Source: Spirosoma endophyticum (GTDB lineage: Bacteria; Bacteroidota; Bacteroidia; Cytophagales; Spirosomataceae). Taken from it: a stretch of DNA of 64,000 nt. Below, one piece after another: positions 17,898-28,500 of the stretch. The position numbers were made by a program, and so were the translations under genes. The notes beneath the pieces were generated by a model. The model was not told the origin of the DNA. It saw nothing but the letters and a program-made list of their open reading frames with translations, and did no database searches. Positions within the stretch are counted from its first letter, which is position 1. Every line of letters begins with the position of its first letter. The stretch is from the NCBI RefSeq assembly GCF_900112365.1, contig NZ_FOLQ01000009.1, positions 62,001 to 126,000 on the forward strand, read 5' to 3'.

Positions 17898-17972
17898 GAG
17901 TAATGCAATTTTGTTCGTAGAAAACTTACTTCTCAAAACCTCATTTTTGCGCTATTGTTTGTTAAAACTAGC

Positions 17973-19169
17973 TTAAAACCGCGCCAACACCTTCTGCGAT
18001 ACCGTTTGTCCGATGGCCAGCGATGAGGTAGCGGCTGGTGACGGCGCATTCACTACGTTGATGGCCTTGTCAGTCTCCAGAATAGCGAAATCATCGAGTA
18101 AGCCACCGGTGCGGTCGCAGGCTTGGGCCCGTACGCCCGCTCCACCTTCCTCTAAATCTGACTCCTGCACTTCGGGAATGAGTTCCTGTAGGGCTTTTGT
18201 AAACGCCGATTTCGAGAAGGAGCGATACATTTCACCCAGGCCCGTTTGCCAGTATTTAGCGGCTACTTTCTGGAATCCGGGCCACGCCAGCGTTTCAAAC
18301 AGTTCTTTCAGATTGATGTCTGATTTGGTGTATCCCTCGCGCTGGAACGCCAGCACCGCGTTCGGGCCAGCCTCTACGCCCCCGTGAACCATACGGGTAA
18401 AGTGAACGCCCAGAAACGGAAAATTCGGATCGGGAACGGGATAAATCAGGTTTTTGACCAGATATTGTTTCTCCGCCCGGATCTTGAAATACTCGCCCCG
18501 GAACGGCACGATACGTACGTTGACCGGATCACGCTGTGTTAGTTGGGCGATTTTGTCGGAATATAAACCCGCGCAATTGACGACGAGCTTGGTTTCGTAG
18601 CGGTCCCTGTTCGTTACGACAATGCTCAGGCTTGTACCGGGGGTTATCTGCTCAACGCGTTCGTTGAGCCTGATTTCGCCACCCAATGCCCGAAACTTTT
18701 CGGCGTATTTATCAGACACCTGCTTATAATCGACGATGCCCGTTTGCGGCACGAACATACCCGCGACGCCTTTAACGTGCGGTTCAATTTCGCGCATTTC
18801 GGGCAGCGTCAGTTTTTTTAGACCACCCAGGCCGTTGAGTTGACCGCGTTCGTAAAGTGTTTCGAGCTGCGGCAATTCTTCCTGTTTAGTAGCCACCACA
18901 ATTTTGCCGCACAGGTCATACGGAATGTTTTCGGCGTTGCAAAAGTCAATCAACATCTGATATCCCCGAATGCAGTTGATAGCCTTCAGGCTCCCCGGCT
19001 TGTAATATAAACCGGAGTGAATCACCCCGCTGTTATGACCGGTCTGGTGACGCGCCACCGCCGATTCCTTTTCTATCAAAACGACCTTCAAACCAGGACG
19101 TTGCTGTTTTAATTGTAACGCGGTAGCCAACCCAACGATGCCTCCGCCAATAATTACTACGTCTGTCAT
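17973..19169 (-). CDS. lhgO: L-2-hydroxyglutarate dehydrogenase/oxidase
   Basis: 398 residues from the ATG at 19169 (MTDVVIIGGG), which places the FAD-binding GGGIVGLATA motif at the very N-terminus as in known LhgO; upstream ATG 19193 and GTG 19208 remain possible. The enzyme oxidises L-2-hydroxyglutarate to 2-oxoglutarate. Family segments are TGHNSGVIHSGLYYKPGSLKA and GAGVRAQACDRTGGLLDDF. It is a single-gene unit between the TrpD2-like gene and dps. No CsiD or glutarate pathway gene is adjacent. Confidence 0.93.
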   Translation of the reverse strand: MTDVVIIGGGIVGLATALQLKQQRPGLKVVLIEKESAVARHQTGHNSGVIHSGLYYKPGSLKAINCIRGYQMLIDFCNAENIPYDLCGKIVVATKQEELPQLETLYERGQLNGLGGLKKLTLPEMREIEPHVKGVAGMFVPQTGIVDYKQVSDKYAEKFRALGGEIRLNERVEQITPGTSLSIVVTNRDRYETKLVVNCAGLYSDKIAQLTQRDPVNVRIVPFRGEYFKIRAEKQYLVKNLIYPVPDPNFPFLGVHFTRMVHGGVEAGPNAVLAFQREGYTKSDINLKELFETLAWPGFQKVAAKYWQTGLGEMYRSFSKSAFTKALQELIPEVQESDLEEGGAGVRAQACDRTGGLLDDFAILETDKAINVVNAPSPAATSSLAIGQTVSQKVLARF

Positions 19170-19236
19170 GCTTGTCAACGTATCTGCCAGCATAATGCTG
19201 TCGGACACTTATGCACAAAGGTACGGCGCAATGGGC

Positions 19237-19272
19237 AAAAAAAACGGGTGCAACGATACCCTCGCTGCACCC
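19237..19272 (-). terminator. Terminator of the TrpD2-like gene
   Basis: GGGTGCA at 19246-19252 pairs with TGCACCC at 19266-19272; on the minus strand the stem is followed by a run of eight T (19244 to 19237). It stands 124 bases after the gene ending at 19396. Confidence 0.7.
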
Positions 19273-19395
19273 TCTCCTTTAGCTATCTGTTGTTTACTGG
19301 TCTTTTCTCGTCTTCAGTTCACTGCCAAAAAGATGAGGAAAACCGGGTTGAAAACAGGGAATTTGGATAAAAGGCAGATTAGTCAGACAAGCGGT

Positions 19396-20655
19396 CTACC
19401 GCAATTGGCCTTCAATCCAATCCAGCCCGCGACCGTAGAGCGCGTGGGCAAAGCGGATGCGATTGTCGAAATCGGTATCTGTGGTATGGCCATCATTCAT
19501 AAACTGGCGCACGAGTCGGGCGTTGTCAGTAGCTAGCGGTAGGTCGTATACGGTTTCCGTTTCGGTGCGGAAGGACGCAAACGCGGGTGCATCACCTTCA
19601 AAATGCTGATAGAACAAGTGTCCGCGTGGGGTTCGAACGGCGCATAGAATACCAGTCGAACGGCTTGTTGAGGGAGCCAGACTTCCTTCGAGACCGCGTT
19701 TAAGGACAATGACGGCATCAAAACCCGCCAACATGGCCAGTTCCGCCATTTTCATCTGATACGTTATGTGAAACACCGATGTGACCAATACACGGGCATG
19801 ACAGGGATTTAAGACTTTTTCGAGTGTAGCCAGAAACGGGCGTTTCAAAATTATCTGCCGACGATCAACCCAGCGATTCAGAGCGGGTGAGAGGGCTTTT
19901 TGGTCAAGTACCCAGCCGAATTGGCCCAAAGGGGTGTCGAGTTCATGGTTGCTTTGCAAAAACTGGCAACCCAAATGCATGTATAAATCGAGCGCGTTGA
20001 GCGTGAATTTTGGTCCACCCGATCGCCCAACCAGTGATATGGCTCCGTAGCCTCGTTTCTGGAAAAACTGGGCTAGCAAGGGTGTGGTGAGGTAGCTATT
20101 TTCGACCCCGTCGAACGGTTCAGCGAGTTGGATGAGGGGGCGGTCGGCGCAACTTATCGGGCCAAACCCTGGTGTAAACGTTTCTTCGGCGGCCCGCATC
20201 AGTCCATGATACTCCTCGTTGGTTTCATGGCGAACGCGCATAATACTGGCGGCCATGCCCCGAAATGTTTCGCATTCGCCTTCGCCAAATAAGTAATTAC
20301 CAAGCTGCTGGGCTTCTGTTACCTGTAGATTCGCTCCCCGAACTAATTTTGTGGCGATAGGAAGTAAACCTCCGGGTAAATCAGGGCAAACTTTATTGAT
20401 AAAAAACGTAGCATGGTCGAAGGCTCCTTTGCCAATTACTTCCTCCAGCGTCTTCTCTTCAGGAGTTGGTCCCTTAGCCAACAGCGCCCCTAGAAAAGCT
20501 CCCCGTTGGAGCGGATGTGTCATTGGGTCCGTCAGTGCGATGCGGCATTCAGCGAGCAAATCGGGTGGGAGAGGCTTACTACCATACTTACCAATTCCAA
20601 TGTGTTTGATACCTCGGCCAAGGGGCGTATCGGTGGCGGGTGTGTCCAGAACCAT
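19396..20655 (-). CDS. TrpD2/YbiB-like protein (glycosyltransferase family 3 fold)
   Basis: 419 residues, longer than ordinary TrpD. The fold of anthranilate phosphoribosyltransferase is recognisable in DPMTHPLQRGAFLGALLAKG and in the N-terminal helical domain. The PRPP motif GTGGD of real TrpD is not present: the matching place reads differently (KVCPDLPGGLLPIATKLV). That fits the YbiB (TrpD2) branch, which binds nucleic acid and lacks the tryptophan enzyme activity. No trp gene is nearby. Function is therefore called only as TrpD2-like. Confidence 0.7.
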   Translation of the reverse strand: MVLDTPATDTPLGRGIKHIGIGKYGSKPLPPDLLAECRIALTDPMTHPLQRGAFLGALLAKGPTPEEKTLEEVIGKGAFDHATFFINKVCPDLPGGLLPIATKLVRGANLQVTEAQQLGNYLFGEGECETFRGMAASIMRVRHETNEEYHGLMRAAEETFTPGFGPISCADRPLIQLAEPFDGVENSYLTTPLLAQFFQKRGYGAISLVGRSGGPKFTLNALDLYMHLGCQFLQSNHELDTPLGQFGWVLDQKALSPALNRWVDRRQIILKRPFLATLEKVLNPCHARVLVTSVFHITYQMKMAELAMLAGFDAVIVLKRGLEGSLAPSTSRSTGILCAVRTPRGHLFYQHFEGDAPAFASFRTETETVYDLPLATDNARLVRQFMNDGHTTDTDFDNRIRFAHALYGRGLDWIEGQLR

Positions 20656-20847
20656 ACGAACGATTTATCTAATTGAACATGGGGAGTAGGTAAAAGTAAA
20701 GAAAAAAGAATGACTTCCCTATGCCTGATTAGGCCGTAAAAGCGCTTTCTGGGGTTATTTCTTCGCTCATTTATGACGAATCAGGGTACTATCCAAAATT
20801 TCGCCCAATACCGTAATTAATTACCGTCGTTACATGCTTGAATCACG

Positions 20848-20855
20848 TATTTTTG
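20848..20855 (+). promoter_or_regulatory. -7 box before the LytTR operon
   Basis: TATTTTTG matches TAnnTTTG and lies 57 bases before the ATG at 20912. I see no convincing -33 element. Confidence 0.4.
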
Positions 20856-20911
20856 CTGAGTTCAATAAGGCGCAATGGCTTGTAAATAAGCATTCTGGTA
20901 GATACATATAA

Positions 20912-21916
20912 ATGGTACTTCGGCCGCTTGTTTCGCCCCGTTTTGGGGCTTTCCTGATTCTTACCGCTCTGCTCATTTGGACAGAGGTAATGGTTACGCA
21001 TACAAGAGCTTTTAGCCAACACCCGGCAGTTCTGTCTGTGGGTGTACTCTGCGATTTAGTTTTCGTGACGTCAGGTATCTTCTACTGGATTGTGGCTCGT
21101 CCACTTCGCCTGGCAACCAATCGGACCGTCTTGATCACGCTGCTGATGCTACGGTTGGCCTTAGTTATTGTACCCCAATCGTCTGGTCTACCTAACCAAC
21201 TGTGGCCGTTCCTGTTGGCGATAAGTGAGGGTGTGGTCCTGATTGTTGCTGGCGTACGTATCCGCACCATCACGCGAATGTATCGACAATTGCGCCCGTC
21301 AGCGGATGCCGAAACGGCTCTGCGTGGCGGCCTTGCTACGGTTTTTGGAGAGAAAGCGACCGGGGTCATACTTGGCGAAGGTCTTACGCTCTACTATGTT
21401 CTGCTGGGCTGGCGGCTTCAATCGGATATACCGGCTGGTGGGCAGGTAGTAACAAGCCACCGCGAGTCGGGGCAAGTTGCCTTAACAACAGGATTGGTAT
21501 TGGTGGGTGTCATTGAGGGCGTAGCTGTGCATTTACTGCTGGCACGCTGGAATCCTGCCATAGCCTTCTGGGTGACAATGCTCAGTATGTACGGGATGCT
21601 CTTTTTTGTGGCCGACATCATCGCGACCCTCAAACGCCCATCTTTCCTGACGACTGATCACTTGCATCTACGGCTGGGTGTGCGCTGGCAGAGGCAGATT
21701 CCTCGTTCCGCGATCGCTGATGCTACGTTCATTCATGAGAAACCTGCCAGGCAATCCGACCGGCTCAATGGTGCCTTCCTGACGGCTCCTAACGTACTGC
21801 TAACATTTACTAGGCCAATTGAGATTAACGGTCCTTATGGTCTACAGAAGAAGGTTCGGCAGGTTGCGTTTTTCGTCGATGATCGGGCCGCTTTTGTGCA
21901 GGTGCTGAATGGTTAA
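20912..21916 (+). CDS. Membrane protein of unknown function, with LytTR regulator
   Basis: 334 residues, with about seven to eight hydrophobic segments in residues 10 to 235 and a soluble C-terminal part from about 245 to 334. The C-terminal part has alternating strand-like stretches (RLGVRWQRQIPRSAI, RQVAFFVDDRAAFVQ) that could be a small PH-like domain. I do not recognise a named family. It lies 47 bases ahead of the LytTR response regulator on the same strand, so a sensing role in that pathway is possible. Confidence 0.65.
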   Translation: MVLRPLVSPRFGAFLILTALLIWTEVMVTHTRAFSQHPAVLSVGVLCDLVFVTSGIFYWIVARPLRLATNRTVLITLLMLRLALVIVPQSSGLPNQLWPFLLAISEGVVLIVAGVRIRTITRMYRQLRPSADAETALRGGLATVFGEKATGVILGEGLTLYYVLLGWRLQSDIPAGGQVVTSHRESGQVALTTGLVLVGVIEGVAVHLLLARWNPAIAFWVTMLSMYGMLFFVADIIATLKRPSFLTTDHLHLRLGVRWQRQIPRSAIADATFIHEKPARQSDRLNGAFLTAPNVLLTFTRPIEINGPYGLQKKVRQVAFFVDDRAAFVQVLNG

Positions 21917-21963
21917 CATTGAAATCACTACGTTCCTCCAACAACCATAACTCGTGCTGTTTG

Positions 21964-22737
21964 ATGATGGATTTACTTCGTTGCGCCATAATTGAAGATG
22001 AGCCGCTGGCGCAGGAACTGCTTGAGAAGTACGTTCGGCGCGTGTCGTCGCTCGAACTGGTCGGTACGTTCGATGATGCCATTGCCGCTTTTGAGCAACT
22101 GCCCGCCCTTCGGCCAGACGTTATCTTTCTGGACATAAATATGCCCGAAATGACGGGTATTGAGTTTCTGAAGGCCTATCCCACGCCCCATCCAATTGTG
22201 GTGATGACAACCGCTAACCCACATCACGCGCTGGATGGCTTCGATCTGGGCGTGATGGATTACCTGCTCAAACCAATTTCCTTCGACCGATTTCTGAAAA
22301 CGATTGGCCGGATTCGCGGTAAAGCAGATGGACAATCTAACAAGGTGGATGCCGCAGCCATTGCTGCATTGACTACCGATGATGTAGTTGCTTCGCAAGC
22401 CGTTTCGCGGGCGCCAGACTTTATGTATCTCAAAACGGATAAGAAACTAGAGCAGATTCGATTTGACGATATTGTCTTTATCGAGGCACTGGGCGATTAC
22501 CTGAAGGTATTTTTGCCCGATCGCTACGTTGTCACGCACCTTACGATGACCAAATTAGTCGAAAACCTTCCTGCCGATCGCTTCCTGCGGATCAATCGTT
22601 CGTACATCGTGCAGCTTCAGTACATCAAAACGCTCGACGGCAACATGGTCACTACGTCTACGAGCCATAATCTTACCATCGGCCCCAATTACCGGGACGT
22701 AGTGAAAGATGCCTTAAAAAAGTGGTTAGTCAACTGA
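21964..22737 (+). CDS. LytTR-family response regulator
   Basis: 257 residues from the ATG at 21964 (another ATG follows at 21967; upstream TTG 21919 is less likely). The receiver has phosphorylation site Asp57 in FLDINMPEMTG and Lys103 in DYLLKPI. The LytTR DNA-binding domain follows, with FLRINRSYIVQL and FIEALGDYLKVFL. Such proteins bind pairs of direct repeats upstream of target promoters. Its likely kinase is the LytS-type protein at 24161, from which it is separated by an inverted amidohydrolase gene. Confidence 0.92.
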   Translation: MMDLLRCAIIEDEPLAQELLEKYVRRVSSLELVGTFDDAIAAFEQLPALRPDVIFLDINMPEMTGIEFLKAYPTPHPIVVMTTANPHHALDGFDLGVMDYLLKPISFDRFLKTIGRIRGKADGQSNKVDAAAIAALTTDDVVASQAVSRAPDFMYLKTDKKLEQIRFDDIVFIEALGDYLKVFLPDRYVVTHLTMTKLVENLPADRFLRINRSYIVQLQYIKTLDGNMVTTSTSHNLTIGPNYRDVVKDALKKWLVN

Positions 22738-22748
22738 TCGCAAACGTA

Positions 22749-24059
22749 TCAACGGGCTTTAGTCAGGAAGGTGTCTTCGGGCTTATTATTACTGTAGACA
22801 GTGCCTCCTTTCATAACGAGTCGAATGTTGTAGAAAACTTTCTTGAAATCTTTTTCCAAATCTCCCTGAAACACAACCAGATCGGCGTAGCTGTCTTTCT
22901 TCACCACACCAATCCGATTCTCAGCCCACAGGATTTTGGCTGCGTTACGGGTGGCGAACGCCATTACGTCGGCGGGGCTAACCCCGGATTCATAATAGGC
23001 GACCAGCACATCTTTCGCATACTCTCCACGCGGTATGTTCAGGTCAAGGTAGGCATCGGAACCAGCTACAATGGGTATGCCTTTTTTGATGGCTTTTCTC
23101 AAACGCTCCTGTAGGGCAGTCAATTGACTACGGATTTCTTCATCACTGACTGTATAGCCACTGATGGGTACCGAACGTTTATATGTATCGAATGAAATAT
23201 CGGTTGGCACCAGGTAAATTCCTTTCTTACTCATAAGCGTCAGAGCGCTGTCTGATAGGAAATACCCGTGTTCAATACCATCCACGCCCGCGTCAATAGC
23301 TTCCAGAATAGACTGTTCATGGGTAGCGTGGGCGGTTACCTGATAATGATTTCGATGCGCAGTCTGAACAATCGTTTTGAGCGCGTCTGTATCCATTACG
23401 ATACGGTCGTTGTTGACCACTACCTTGATAAAATCAACACCATAACCGATATGCTCTTCGACTGCCAGCCGGGCGTCATCTGCATTTTTGATAACCCGAT
23501 AGTCCTGATCAATCAGGCGCTGGTTTTGTGTGCCCAATCGGGAAAATTGACCACTCGCTGGACTTAAAATTGGCCCTGAAACGTACATTCTTGGCCCAAC
23601 GACATGATTCGCACGAATCGCTTTATCTAATTGATCATCCAGGTATTGCCCCGAATTGCCCACATCCCGGATAGTCGTGAACCCTGATTCCAGATACGAC
23701 TTGGCAAAGGCTACGGCACGTAGCGCCCGATCGACATCCGAATTTTCCCAAAGATCAGTATGCAGTGGAGCATTCGGTTTTTGCGAAAACAACAGATGGG
23801 TATGGGCGTCAATCAGGCCGGGCGTAACTGTACAATCACTAAAATTAAGCACATGCGCTTCTTTGGGCGCATTGACATTGGGGCCGACTTCCACGATTTT
23901 ATCGCCTTTTACCAGAATTTGCTGGTCTTTTAGGAACGTCGCCTTCTGACTGTCGTAGAATTTGCCCGCCTTTATCAGGTATATTTTTTCGGGCGCTTTC
24001 TGAGCGAATGTCAATAGAGAATATGTCAGAAATACAGATAGAAATGGAATGATCTTCAT
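22749..24059 (-). CDS. Exported amidohydrolase (imidazolonepropionase-like branch)
   Basis: 436 residues with a signal peptide ending TFAQK. Metal-site motifs of the amidohydrolase superfamily are visible: DAHTHLLF near residue 84, a candidate lysine in FIKVVV, His in AHATHE, His in GIEHGYF and Asp in GSDAYLD. Enzymes of this branch hydrolyse dipeptides or cyclic amides, often Xaa-Pro or Xaa-Arg dipeptides; substrate is uncertain. It faces the LytTR gene, its stop lying 11 bases from that stop. Confidence 0.85.
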   Translation of the reverse strand: MKIIPFLSVFLTYSLLTFAQKAPEKIYLIKAGKFYDSQKATFLKDQQILVKGDKIVEVGPNVNAPKEAHVLNFSDCTVTPGLIDAHTHLLFSQKPNAPLHTDLWENSDVDRALRAVAFAKSYLESGFTTIRDVGNSGQYLDDQLDKAIRANHVVGPRMYVSGPILSPASGQFSRLGTQNQRLIDQDYRVIKNADDARLAVEEHIGYGVDFIKVVVNNDRIVMDTDALKTIVQTAHRNHYQVTAHATHEQSILEAIDAGVDGIEHGYFLSDSALTLMSKKGIYLVPTDISFDTYKRSVPISGYTVSDEEIRSQLTALQERLRKAIKKGIPIVAGSDAYLDLNIPRGEYAKDVLVAYYESGVSPADVMAFATRNAAKILWAENRIGVVKKDSYADLVVFQGDLEKDFKKVFYNIRLVMKGGTVYSNNKPEDTFLTKAR

Positions 24060-24160
24060 GGCTGGTCAGGGTTTCGCTATGTGTCGTATCGACGGCGAAA
24101 CTAACGGGCGTAACCTCGATCCATAAATTAATTCGATGAACGCTGCCTACTATTCGGTGA

Positions 24161-25372
24161 ATGTTTATGCTGGGTTTTCATCGAATAAAATCCACTTTTC
24201 ATCGAAAATTTTGCCTGTGCATCAGCAAAACGGTCTACTTTGCCTTACTCATTGTCATCCCTATGGCCAATTTATGGCTTGCTCTCATCGCCGACGAAAC
24301 GCGTTATCGTGGCTGGACACGGATCGGTTTCCACGGATTATTGATCCTGGGCATTTTTCTACTCATTTTCTCCGCCTACGTTCCCTGGTTTCTATACCCA
24401 ACGACCCCGGTTGATGTACCGTTTAAAACGTATGTTGGTCCCGTGTTACGCGATGGGCTCAGCGTCGTGTTGCAGTATTACGTATTGGTGTTCGTGTTTA
24501 CTCGCTACGTTCGTAAACCTGTTTTGCTGGCGCTCGGTCTGGCTATTTACTACGTAGTGCTGTTCACATTTTATTACTATTCTGCCTTTGTCGTCAAGAA
24601 CTATTTCGGGCTGCCCGATGACTATTCCGGCTCTATCACACACTTCGAACGGCTTTCTTATTGGCAGGCACTACGTCATCCATCCACATTTTTTCACTTG
24701 CTGTTTATCATCGAACGAGCTTTTTATCCGCTTGCCATCAAACTGCTGGTCGAAATCTATCGGCGGCAAAGTCGCAATGCCCGACTACAGCAGCAGTATA
24801 CACAACTCGAACTCAATTTTCTGAAGAGCCAGATCAATCCACACTTTCTGTTCAACGTCCTCAACAGTATTTACGCCCTGACGGAGGAAGCCAGCCCGCG
24901 CGCAGCGCTGCTTGTGGAACAACTGTCGGGTATGATGCGCTACAGCCTGTATGAGACGACTGAAACGCACGTATCGCTTCAAAAAGAACTCCAGTTTATC
25001 CGGGATTACGTAGCGCTGGAGCAAACCCGTACTCTCAAACGGCTGACACTCCAGCTAGAACTGCCGGAAGTTGTGAACGAATCGCTCAAAATTGCGCCGT
25101 TCATTCTGATCACGTTCGTGGAAAACGCCTTCAAGCATGGCGTCGAAAGCACCAGTAAAAAAGCCTGGATGCATGTAGCCGTGCAACTCGAAGGAACAAA
25201 TCTTCGCCTAATGGTGGCGAATAGCAAACCGCTGACTGAACCGTCAAAACCGGGTGGTTTGGGGCTGGCGAATGTCCGGCGACGGTTATCCTTACTCTAT
25301 CCTAGCCATGAACTTCTCATTGACAGTAAGGTAGATAGCTATACGGTAAATCTGACCTTGCCCTTAAGCTAG
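24161..25372 (+). CDS. LytS/YpdA-type sensor histidine kinase
   Basis: 403 residues: about five membrane segments in residues 25 to 200, then a His_kinase domain. His228 in SQINPHFLFN is the phosphorylated residue, and N-box ENAFKHG (Glu321, Asn322) with GGLGLANVRRRL near 368 form the ATP site. This is the class that signals to LytTR regulators, so it most likely pairs with the regulator at 21964. The start is the ATG at 24161; another Met at residue 3 is possible. Confidence 0.9.
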   Translation: MFMLGFHRIKSTFHRKFCLCISKTVYFALLIVIPMANLWLALIADETRYRGWTRIGFHGLLILGIFLLIFSAYVPWFLYPTTPVDVPFKTYVGPVLRDGLSVVLQYYVLVFVFTRYVRKPVLLALGLAIYYVVLFTFYYYSAFVVKNYFGLPDDYSGSITHFERLSYWQALRHPSTFFHLLFIIERAFYPLAIKLLVEIYRRQSRNARLQQQYTQLELNFLKSQINPHFLFNVLNSIYALTEEASPRAALLVEQLSGMMRYSLYETTETHVSLQKELQFIRDYVALEQTRTLKRLTLQLELPEVVNESLKIAPFILITFVENAFKHGVESTSKKAWMHVAVQLEGTNLRLMVANSKPLTEPSKPGGLGLANVRRRLSLLYPSHELLIDSKVDSYTVNLTLPLS

Positions 25373-25424
25373 CTTCTTTTTGACAGTATAGGCGGCCTGC
25401 CTGTAAATCCTGTCAAAAAAGAAG
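25373..25424 (+). terminator. Hairpin after the LytS-type kinase
   Basis: CTTCTTTTTGACAG at 25373-25386 pairs with CTGTCAAAAAAGAAG at 25410-25424, with one bulged base. It starts at the kinase stop and is followed by a T-rich stretch. Confidence 0.6.
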
Positions 25425-25455
25425 TTGTCTTTTTCTCTAAATTCGGCAATACACG

Positions 25456-25483
25456 TTGCTGTACAGCTAATACGTTATTTTTG
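25456..25483 (+). promoter_or_regulatory. Bacteroidetes promoter for SNF2 helicase
   Basis: TTG at 25456-25458 and TATTTTTG at 25476-25483 are spaced by 17 bases, within the range of Bacteroidetes -33/-7 promoters. The gene starts 26 bases downstream. Confidence 0.6.
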
Positions 25484-25508
25484 CAGGCAATTAATTGATT
25501 TAGCAGAA

Positions 25509-28500
25509 ATGGCGGAACGCATCGCTTACGGCAAAACATGGTGGGGGCAGCAGTGGCTCAATGCCTTGACAAGCATTGACATGGCTAACCGCCTGCCGCG
25601 TGGCAAAACCTATGCAAATAAGGGAGCGGTGCAGGGACTGACCATTTCTCAAAATCAGTTTAGTGCATCCGTTAAAGGATCAGCGCCAAGGCCATATAAG
25701 ATCAAACTATCGGTGCCGCTCTTCACCGAGCAGGAGAAAGAAACGCTGCTGACCGAAATTCGGGAGAATCCGGCTACGTTGGCGCAACTCCTTAATCGCC
25801 AGCTTCCACCCGAACTCACCGAGTTTGCGGATAAACGTAACATTCAACTGTTTCCACATTCGTTTCGGGATTTGGTAATGGGATGTTCCTGCCCGGATGC
25901 GGCTGTACCCTGCAAGCATCTGGCGGCCGTTGTGTATGTGATCGCCAATGAAATCGATCGAAATCCATTCCTGGTTTTCCAGGTAAAAGGGTTGGATATT
26001 CTGGCCGAACTTCAGAAAGGGCAGACAGATATTATTGGGGGTACGATGAGTAGCGTGCTGTCGTTCAAAGACCTCGGCACCGACGATCTGCCCGACGATG
26101 AGGATTGGCATCCTGACGAAAAGGCGCGTGCCGGTCTTGATTTTGCCACGATTCCCTTATTAGCTGATCAACTGCTGGGTCTGCTTTCGCCAGACGTTAC
26201 GTTCACCAAAGGTGATTTTCACAAATCGCTGGCTAAGGCGTACAAGCTGTTCAGCAAGCCGTTGGCAGACATAAAAGCGAAAACTCCCGATGATGTATCC
26301 CCCGACTTCAGCGATAGCATTGAGCTACAGCTCGATGAGCTAATGTCGGTGAAGAAGATCAGCATATTCAGCGAACACGGTGACCAACGATCCCTCCCTG
26401 GGTTCAAAATGAGCGATCTGGCGGCCTGGCTCGATACACTTACCGAAGCTGACTGGCCCGAAATGAGTGATTCCGTGCGGGGGTTGTATCTGACGCATCA
26501 GTTTTCGGCTGCGTTGCTACGTCGGGGGGCGGTGGTGCCGCAATTGCTACGTGTGGGGCCAACCGAAGATCAATATCGGGTGCGCTGGCTTCCGGCAACG
26601 CTCAACGAATCGGTCAAACACCAGACCGATTTACTAGCTACGCAACTCCCACCAACGCTGCTGACGGTTCGCTGGCAAAAAGAGTGGCTGGCTCTCCCCG
26701 GCGAACAGCAACTTCTGACGCTTTGCTCGCTGTTTCTGCGCCGGGTAATCAAACCATCGACGATCGAACTGTGGGAACGCTGGCCCCTCGAAGATGCTGA
26801 TCGGTTGTTTTTCGGTGTTGAAACGCTACGCTTTGAAGGCTTTGGCCGGAAAGAGATGCCTTTGGCGATTCAGCTCTGGGTGAATGATTTCTTCCTGACA
26901 CACAAACGATTCGTACCGATTCTGGCCGTCGAGGACAGCGAATTCGGCGATGAATTTCGACTTAGTCTACTGATCCGGGATCGCGAAGCAACTGACACTG
27001 CTGGCAACGGAGTGTCAGGCAAGAAGCCTTCTAGTCAGCCGGAACAGCCGATCCCGCTGCCCGAATTGCTTACAAAAAAGAAGCATGAACGTATCAGGAT
27101 GGCGGTTTTACAGGATTTACTGGTACTCTCCCGGCATTTTCCTGACCTCGCCAAACTGACCAAAACGGGGCCTGGGTCTGAGTACTTGTCCTACTCGCCG
27201 GAGCAATTTGTGCAGGTTTTGCTCGATACGTTGCCCCGGATGCAACTGCTCGGCATTGCGCTCTGGTTGCCCAAATCATTGCAACACTGGGTTCGACCAC
27301 AGGCGGGCGGGCGACTCAAGGCCAAAGTTTCGGCCAACAATGCGTTCATGCGACTGGATGATATGCTGACGTTCGACTGGCAGGTTGCACTGGGCGATGA
27401 GATGGTGAGCGTAAAAGAATTTCAGAAGCTGGTAGGGCGTTCGACGGGTTTGGTGAAGATCAAAGATCAATACGTTCTGGTTGATCCAAACGAGCTAACC
27501 AAACTCTACAAACAACTCGAAAATCCACCTGAACTGACGGGTTCTGAGTTGCTGAGAGCAGCTCTGTCGGAAGAATATAGAGGTGGCCGATTAGGCCTGT
27601 CGGCCGAGGTGCGGACGTTGGTGAAACAGTTTACCGAAAGTGCTGCACAACCCCTGCCCGACGCACTGAATGCTACGTTACGGCCTTACCAGCAGCGCGG
27701 ATATGACTGGCTTATCAAAAACACCGCCCTCGGGATGGGGAGCTTACTGGCCGACGATATGGGCTTGGGCAAAACGCTTCAGGTGATTGCGTTGCTGCTC
27801 AAATTTAAACAGGAAGGCCGGTTCAAAAAACAGAAAGGACTGGTGGTGTTACCAACCACGCTACTCACCAACTGGCAGAAAGAAATTGCCCGGTTCGCTC
27901 CCGAATTACAAGCCCGAATTTATCATGGCTCGAACCGGAAACTGCCCACGACGACTGACAACTACGACCTGCTGCTGACAACCTATGGCGTAGTACGTAG
28001 TGATCTTGATACACTCAAGAAAACAACCTGGGCCATTGTCGTTATTGACGAAGCACAGAACATCAAAAATTCAGATACGGAACAAACCAAGGCTGTCAAA
28101 GCCTTGAAAGCCCCCATCCGGATTGCGCTCAGTGGTACGCCCGTTGAAAACCGGCTGTCGGAGTTGTGGAGCATTATGGATTTCGTGAATAAAGGCTATC
28201 TGGGCGGTATCAGTAAGTTCAACGAGGAGTTCGGCAAGCCGATTCAGCAGGAGCGCGATCAACAGAAACTCGACCAGTTCCGGCGCGTAACGAGTCCATT
28301 TTTGCTCCGACGCGTCAAAACCGACCGGACTATCATCAGCGATTTGCCCGACAAGATCGAGAACAATCAGTTTTGCGCACTCACCACCGAACAGGCCGCT
28401 TTATATGAAAGCGTCGTTCAGGAAAGTTTACGCGCTATTGAGGAAAAAGACGGCATTGCGCGCCGGGGTTTAGTACTAAAACTCATGACGGCGCTCAAGC

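Noticed and set aside
19396..20655. Tryptophan-synthesis TrpD
   Set aside because: The PRPP-binding GTGGD motif is absent and there is no trp context.
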